Shown here in pieces: positions 61,581-64,000 of a stretch of DNA of 64,000 nucleotides. Made by a program: the position numbers and the translations under genes. Every line of letters begins with the position of its first letter. Position 1 is the stretch's first letter. This stretch comes from Kutzneria sp. CA-103260. Lineage in GTDB: Bacteria; Actinomycetota; Actinomycetes; Mycobacteriales; Pseudonocardiaceae. Location of the stretch: assembly GCF_018263855.1 (NCBI RefSeq), contig NZ_CP073318.1:2542001-2606000 (forward strand). Direction: 5' to 3'. The notes under the pieces were generated by a model. The model searched no databases and was not told the DNA's origin. It worked only from the letters and a program-made list of their open reading frames with translations.

Positions 61581-63890
61581 ATGGATGGAGCCGCTGTGAA
61601 CGAGCCGTGGGCGCCGAAGCTCGGCCGGTGGCGGCTGTGGCCGCAGTTCGCGCTCCGGGGACCGGGGTTCCCGGCATCGGGCGTGCTCCGGCTGGCCCCG
61701 GAAGGCCTGGCCGACGCGGCCGCGGGTTTCGGTCCCGAGGAGCTGTTGTCGGGACCGCGGTGGGCCGCTTTCGAGGAACGATTCGCCGAGGTGGTCGCTG
61801 AGGGCACGCGCGAGCTTCAGGACGTGGCGGCCCAGCCGGCGTTCCAGGCCGCGGTGGCGTGGCAGAACCGGGCCGTGCTGGAGAGCAACATCGAGCCGCT
61901 GCTGGACTGGGACCCGCGCACCGACGGCGGGGCGAGCAAAATGCGCCGCCGCGCCGAGGTCGTCGCGCAGTACTGGCAACGGTTCTGCGTGAAGAACGAC
62001 TCGATCGGCTTTTTCGGGCCGGTCGGCTGGGGCGCGTGGGATGCCACGGTCAAGGGTGTGCTTGTCGAGCCGGGGGAGGGCCTGGTCAAGGCCGGGGAGG
62101 TGTATTTCGCGAGCTGGGCGATCGACGCCCTGGCCCGTGTCCTCGACGCCGACCCAGCGCTGCACGTGTGGGTGCCGCCTCGTCGCGTGCCCTACCTCCG
62201 GGTCGCGGACGGCGCCGTCGTGCTGCCGGCGCGCCCGCCGCAGCCGGCCGCGCCGGAACAGCTGGCGGTCCTCGGCCTGTGCGACGGTTGCCGTGCGGCG
62301 CGGGACATCCAGGCCGAACTCGGCCCCGGAGTGGACGTCACCGCCGTGCTGGACGATCTCGTCCGGCGCCGGTGGGTGACCTGGCGCCTCGACGTGCCGC
62401 TGGGGGCCCATCCGGACCGGCGGCTGTGTGCCGTGCTGGAGCGAGTCGGCGACACCGACGCGCGAGAACGCGCTCTGGGCGCACTCGAGGTGCTGGAGCG
62501 CGGGCGTGACCGGGTCCGTGCGGCTCGCGACGACGTGCGCGAGCTCACCGCCGCGATGGCCGCACTCGAGGCCGACTTCGAGGCCTTGACCAGCACCGCG
62601 GCGCAGCGGACCAAGAGCGGCCGCACCGCGCCCTGCCGAGGGGTGCTCTACGGCGACACGATTCGCTCCGCGACGGTCCGCGTCGGCACCGGGTTGCTCG
62701 ACGCGCTGAGCCCGATGGAGCACCTGTTCACCGCCGCTGCCTGGCTGACCTCGTCGCTGGCCGATCGCGTGATGACCCGGGTCCGGGCGGTGTACGAACG
62801 GCACACCGCCTCGCTCGACCTGGCCACGTGCTGGTTCGCTTGCATGCCCGTGCTGCACGGCGACGCCGTGGCCGACGCGGCCGAGCTACAGCGGGAGTTC
62901 TGGTCGCGGTGGCAGGAGATCCTCCGTCCGGAACCCGGTGCGCGGCGCGTGGAACTCAGCGGCGCCGAGTTGGCCGAGCGGGTGGCTGCCACCTTCGGGT
63001 CCCCGGCCGCCGCGTGGACCGCCGCGCGCCACCTGTGCCCGGACGTGCTCGTGAGCGCGGCCGACCCCGATGCCTTGTCCCGTGGCGACGTCGACCTCGT
63101 GCTCGGCGAGGTCCACCTGGCCGCCAACACCGTCGGTGAGTCGCTGTTCGTCAACCAGCACCCGGCTCCGGACGAGCTGTTCGCGCAGATCGACGAGGAT
63201 CACCCGGGACCTCGCCTCCTGCCCGCGGTGGCGAAGGAGCACCGGGCTCGGCTGTCCACGCGGGTGCGCTACGTCCTGGAACGCCCGAGCGACTACTCGG
63301 TCACGCTCGTCGAGCACGTCGCCGATCCCGACGGCGCACGCCCGGTGCCCAGCGCCGACGTGCTGGTCGAGGACCACGGCGGCCGGTTGGTGACCGTGCT
63401 GCCCGACGGCGCGGTGTTCGACCTCGTCGACGTCTTCGCGCACGTGCTGACCAACTTCGCCCGCGACATGTTCCGGGTGCTGCCCGAGGCCGACCACACG
63501 CCTCGGGTCACCGTCGACCGGCTGGTGGTGGCGCGCGAGACGTGGCGGCTCACGGCGGCGGAGTTGACCTTCGCCGACGAGAGGAACGAGGCTCGGCGGT
63601 TCGTCCGGGCCGCGCAGTGGCGTGCGGCGCTTGGCTTGCCACGCTTTGTCTTCGTGGTCTCGCCGGCCGAGCCCCGGCCGTTCTACGCCGACCTGGACAG
63701 TGCGACCTACGTCGCCATCCTGGCCAAGGCCATCCGCCGCCTGGTCCGCAGCGACCCGACGGCGAGGCTGACGATCAGCGAGATGCTGCCGACGCCCGAG
63801 CAGGCCTGGCTGCGGGACGACCAGGGCCGCCGCTACACGTCCGAGCTCCGGTTCGTCGCGGTGGACACCGCCGCTGACGAAAGCGAGTGA
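61581..63890 (+). CDS. Small LanB-like (lantibiotic dehydratase N-domain) protein 2
   Basis: 769 residues, a full-length paralogue of the protein at 56474 (FALRGPGFPASGVLRLAP, YWQRFCVKNDSIGFFGPVGWG, RRVPYLRVADG, LVLGEVHLAANTVGESLF, ARRFVRAAQWRAALGLPRFVFVVSP, VAILAKAIRRLV). It also lacks an elimination domain. Both copies keep the same blocks, while the LGELHCAMNTV/LGEVHLAANTV segment and several loops differ, so the two probably act on different acceptors or tRNAs. GGAG precedes the ATG by eight bases; a GTG at 61596 is an alternative start. Last gene of the visible operon. Confidence 0.82.
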   Translation: MDGAAVNEPWAPKLGRWRLWPQFALRGPGFPASGVLRLAPEGLADAAAGFGPEELLSGPRWAAFEERFAEVVAEGTRELQDVAAQPAFQAAVAWQNRAVLESNIEPLLDWDPRTDGGASKMRRRAEVVAQYWQRFCVKNDSIGFFGPVGWGAWDATVKGVLVEPGEGLVKAGEVYFASWAIDALARVLDADPALHVWVPPRRVPYLRVADGAVVLPARPPQPAAPEQLAVLGLCDGCRAARDIQAELGPGVDVTAVLDDLVRRRWVTWRLDVPLGAHPDRRLCAVLERVGDTDARERALGALEVLERGRDRVRAARDDVRELTAAMAALEADFEALTSTAAQRTKSGRTAPCRGVLYGDTIRSATVRVGTGLLDALSPMEHLFTAAAWLTSSLADRVMTRVRAVYERHTASLDLATCWFACMPVLHGDAVADAAELQREFWSRWQEILRPEPGARRVELSGAELAERVAATFGSPAAAWTAARHLCPDVLVSAADPDALSRGDVDLVLGEVHLAANTVGESLFVNQHPAPDELFAQIDEDHPGPRLLPAVAKEHRARLSTRVRYVLERPSDYSVTLVEHVADPDGARPVPSADVLVEDHGGRLVTVLPDGAVFDLVDVFAHVLTNFARDMFRVLPEADHTPRVTVDRLVVARETWRLTAAELTFADERNEARRFVRAAQWRAALGLPRFVFVVSPAEPRPFYADLDSATYVAILAKAIRRLVRSDPTARLTISEMLPTPEQAWLRDDQGRRYTSELRFVAVDTAADESE

Positions 63891-63924
63891 CGAGACCTCT
63901 CACGGGGATCGCGGCGGTGCGCGC

Positions 63925-64000
63925 TCAGCGCGCGCCGGCCGCGACCGGCTCCGGAGCCTGGCGGACGCCCCGGCTCACCGTCGCGGTGACCGACAGGGCG
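63925..64000 (-). CDS. C-terminus of a leftward gene (partial)
   Basis: A minus-strand frame enters from the right edge and ends ...TATVSRGVRQAPEPVAAGAR-stop at 63925. Only 24 residues are visible. The convergent position, 34 bp from the LanB-like stop, and the Ala/Pro/Val-rich tail fit a membrane transporter end, but this is a guess. Confidence 0.35.
   Translation of the reverse strand, partial: ALSVTATVSRGVRQAPEPVAAGAR

Noticed and set aside
55436..63890. Ordinary class I lanthipeptide cluster
   Set aside because: No precursor peptide, LanC cyclase, LanT or SpaB_C elimination domain is visible, while A-domain, carrier and MbtH genes are.

Overview
The window is high-GC DNA with actinomycete-style coding: GTG starts, 4-nt GTGA/ATGA gene overlaps, long antisense shadow frames, SARP/AfsR, MocR and ECF regulators, and an MbtH/NRPS cassette. 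The gene content fits a large-genome filamentous actinomycete, possibly a Pseudonocardiales member; that placement is an inference from style, not from a marker gene. No rRNA, functional tRNA or CRISPR array was seen. Much of the first 49 kb is accessory DNA: intact operons separated by fragments of transposases, recombinases and truncated metabolic genes.

Layout. 1-1.26 kb: start of a secreted protein gene, then a mosaic of three recombinase/transposase remnants ending in a 35-bp repeat that recurs at 22.1 kb. 1.3-6.5 kb: a membrane protein, an HTH-less TrmB-like gene, an EamA transporter, an SDR. 6.7-14.1 kb: a small regulon with an HTH-less TetR, an intact TetR, DoxX, a cupin lipoprotein, a MocR/GntR-aminotransferase regulator, an SDR without catalytic residues, a cupin, and two tandem quinone-oxidoreductase-like MDR genes. 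Three near-copies of one promoter-bearing segment (the 3' end of mocR plus its downstream promoter) precede doxX, the SDR and the cupin. 14.1-15.3 kb: an insertion sequence with terminal inverted repeats and a frameshifted transposase. 15.5-18.7 kb: a ThiG-like synthase divergent from a HAD sugar phosphatase and a sugar-porter MFS, bounded by two strong hairpins. 19-23.6 kb: gene remnants, an ECF sigma factor with a SnoaL-like tail, a RibD-type reductase, transposase and integrase debris, a small GntR gene.

23.6-30.0 kb (minus strand): a translationally coupled three-gene operon encoding a 175-aa protein, a polytopic M48-type metalloprotease, and a membrane-anchored caspase-fold/WD40 protein whose caspase His and Cys positions are Pro and Ser. 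30.2-37.1 kb: more mobile debris, a decayed MFS/hydrolase/MDR operon with a divergent XRE regulator, a LysR/SnoaL pair, a short tautomerase. 37.3-43.4 kb: a response regulator, histidine kinase, lipoprotein, MacA-like adaptor and MacB-like ABC exporter in one operon. 43.4-48.9 kb: truncated genes (alpha/beta hydrolase, ABC ATPase, two FAD monooxygenases, TetR, VOC, P450) interspersed with an intact CPBP protease, an ArsR-like regulator and a GNAT. 48.9-50.8 kb: a secreted GH59 galactocerebrosidase-like enzyme.

52.2-64 kb: a probable biosynthetic cluster running off the right edge. An AfsR/SARP regulator and an MbtH gene precede a tightly packed plus-strand operon: an ornithine-carbamoyltransferase-like enzyme with altered amine-binding motifs, a small LanB-like (tRNA-dependent glutamylation-type) protein, a stand-alone NRPS adenylation domain, a threonine-dehydratase/serine-racemase-like PLP enzyme, a stand-alone carrier protein, and a second small LanB-like paralogue. 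No lanthipeptide precursor, cyclase or LanB elimination domain is visible. The inferred logic is activation of an amino acid by the A domain onto the carrier, with carbamoylation, PLP chemistry and aminoacyl-tRNA-dependent steps by the LanB-like pair. This pairing of small LanBs with A/PCP/MbtH parts is the most promising candidate for an undescribed system here.
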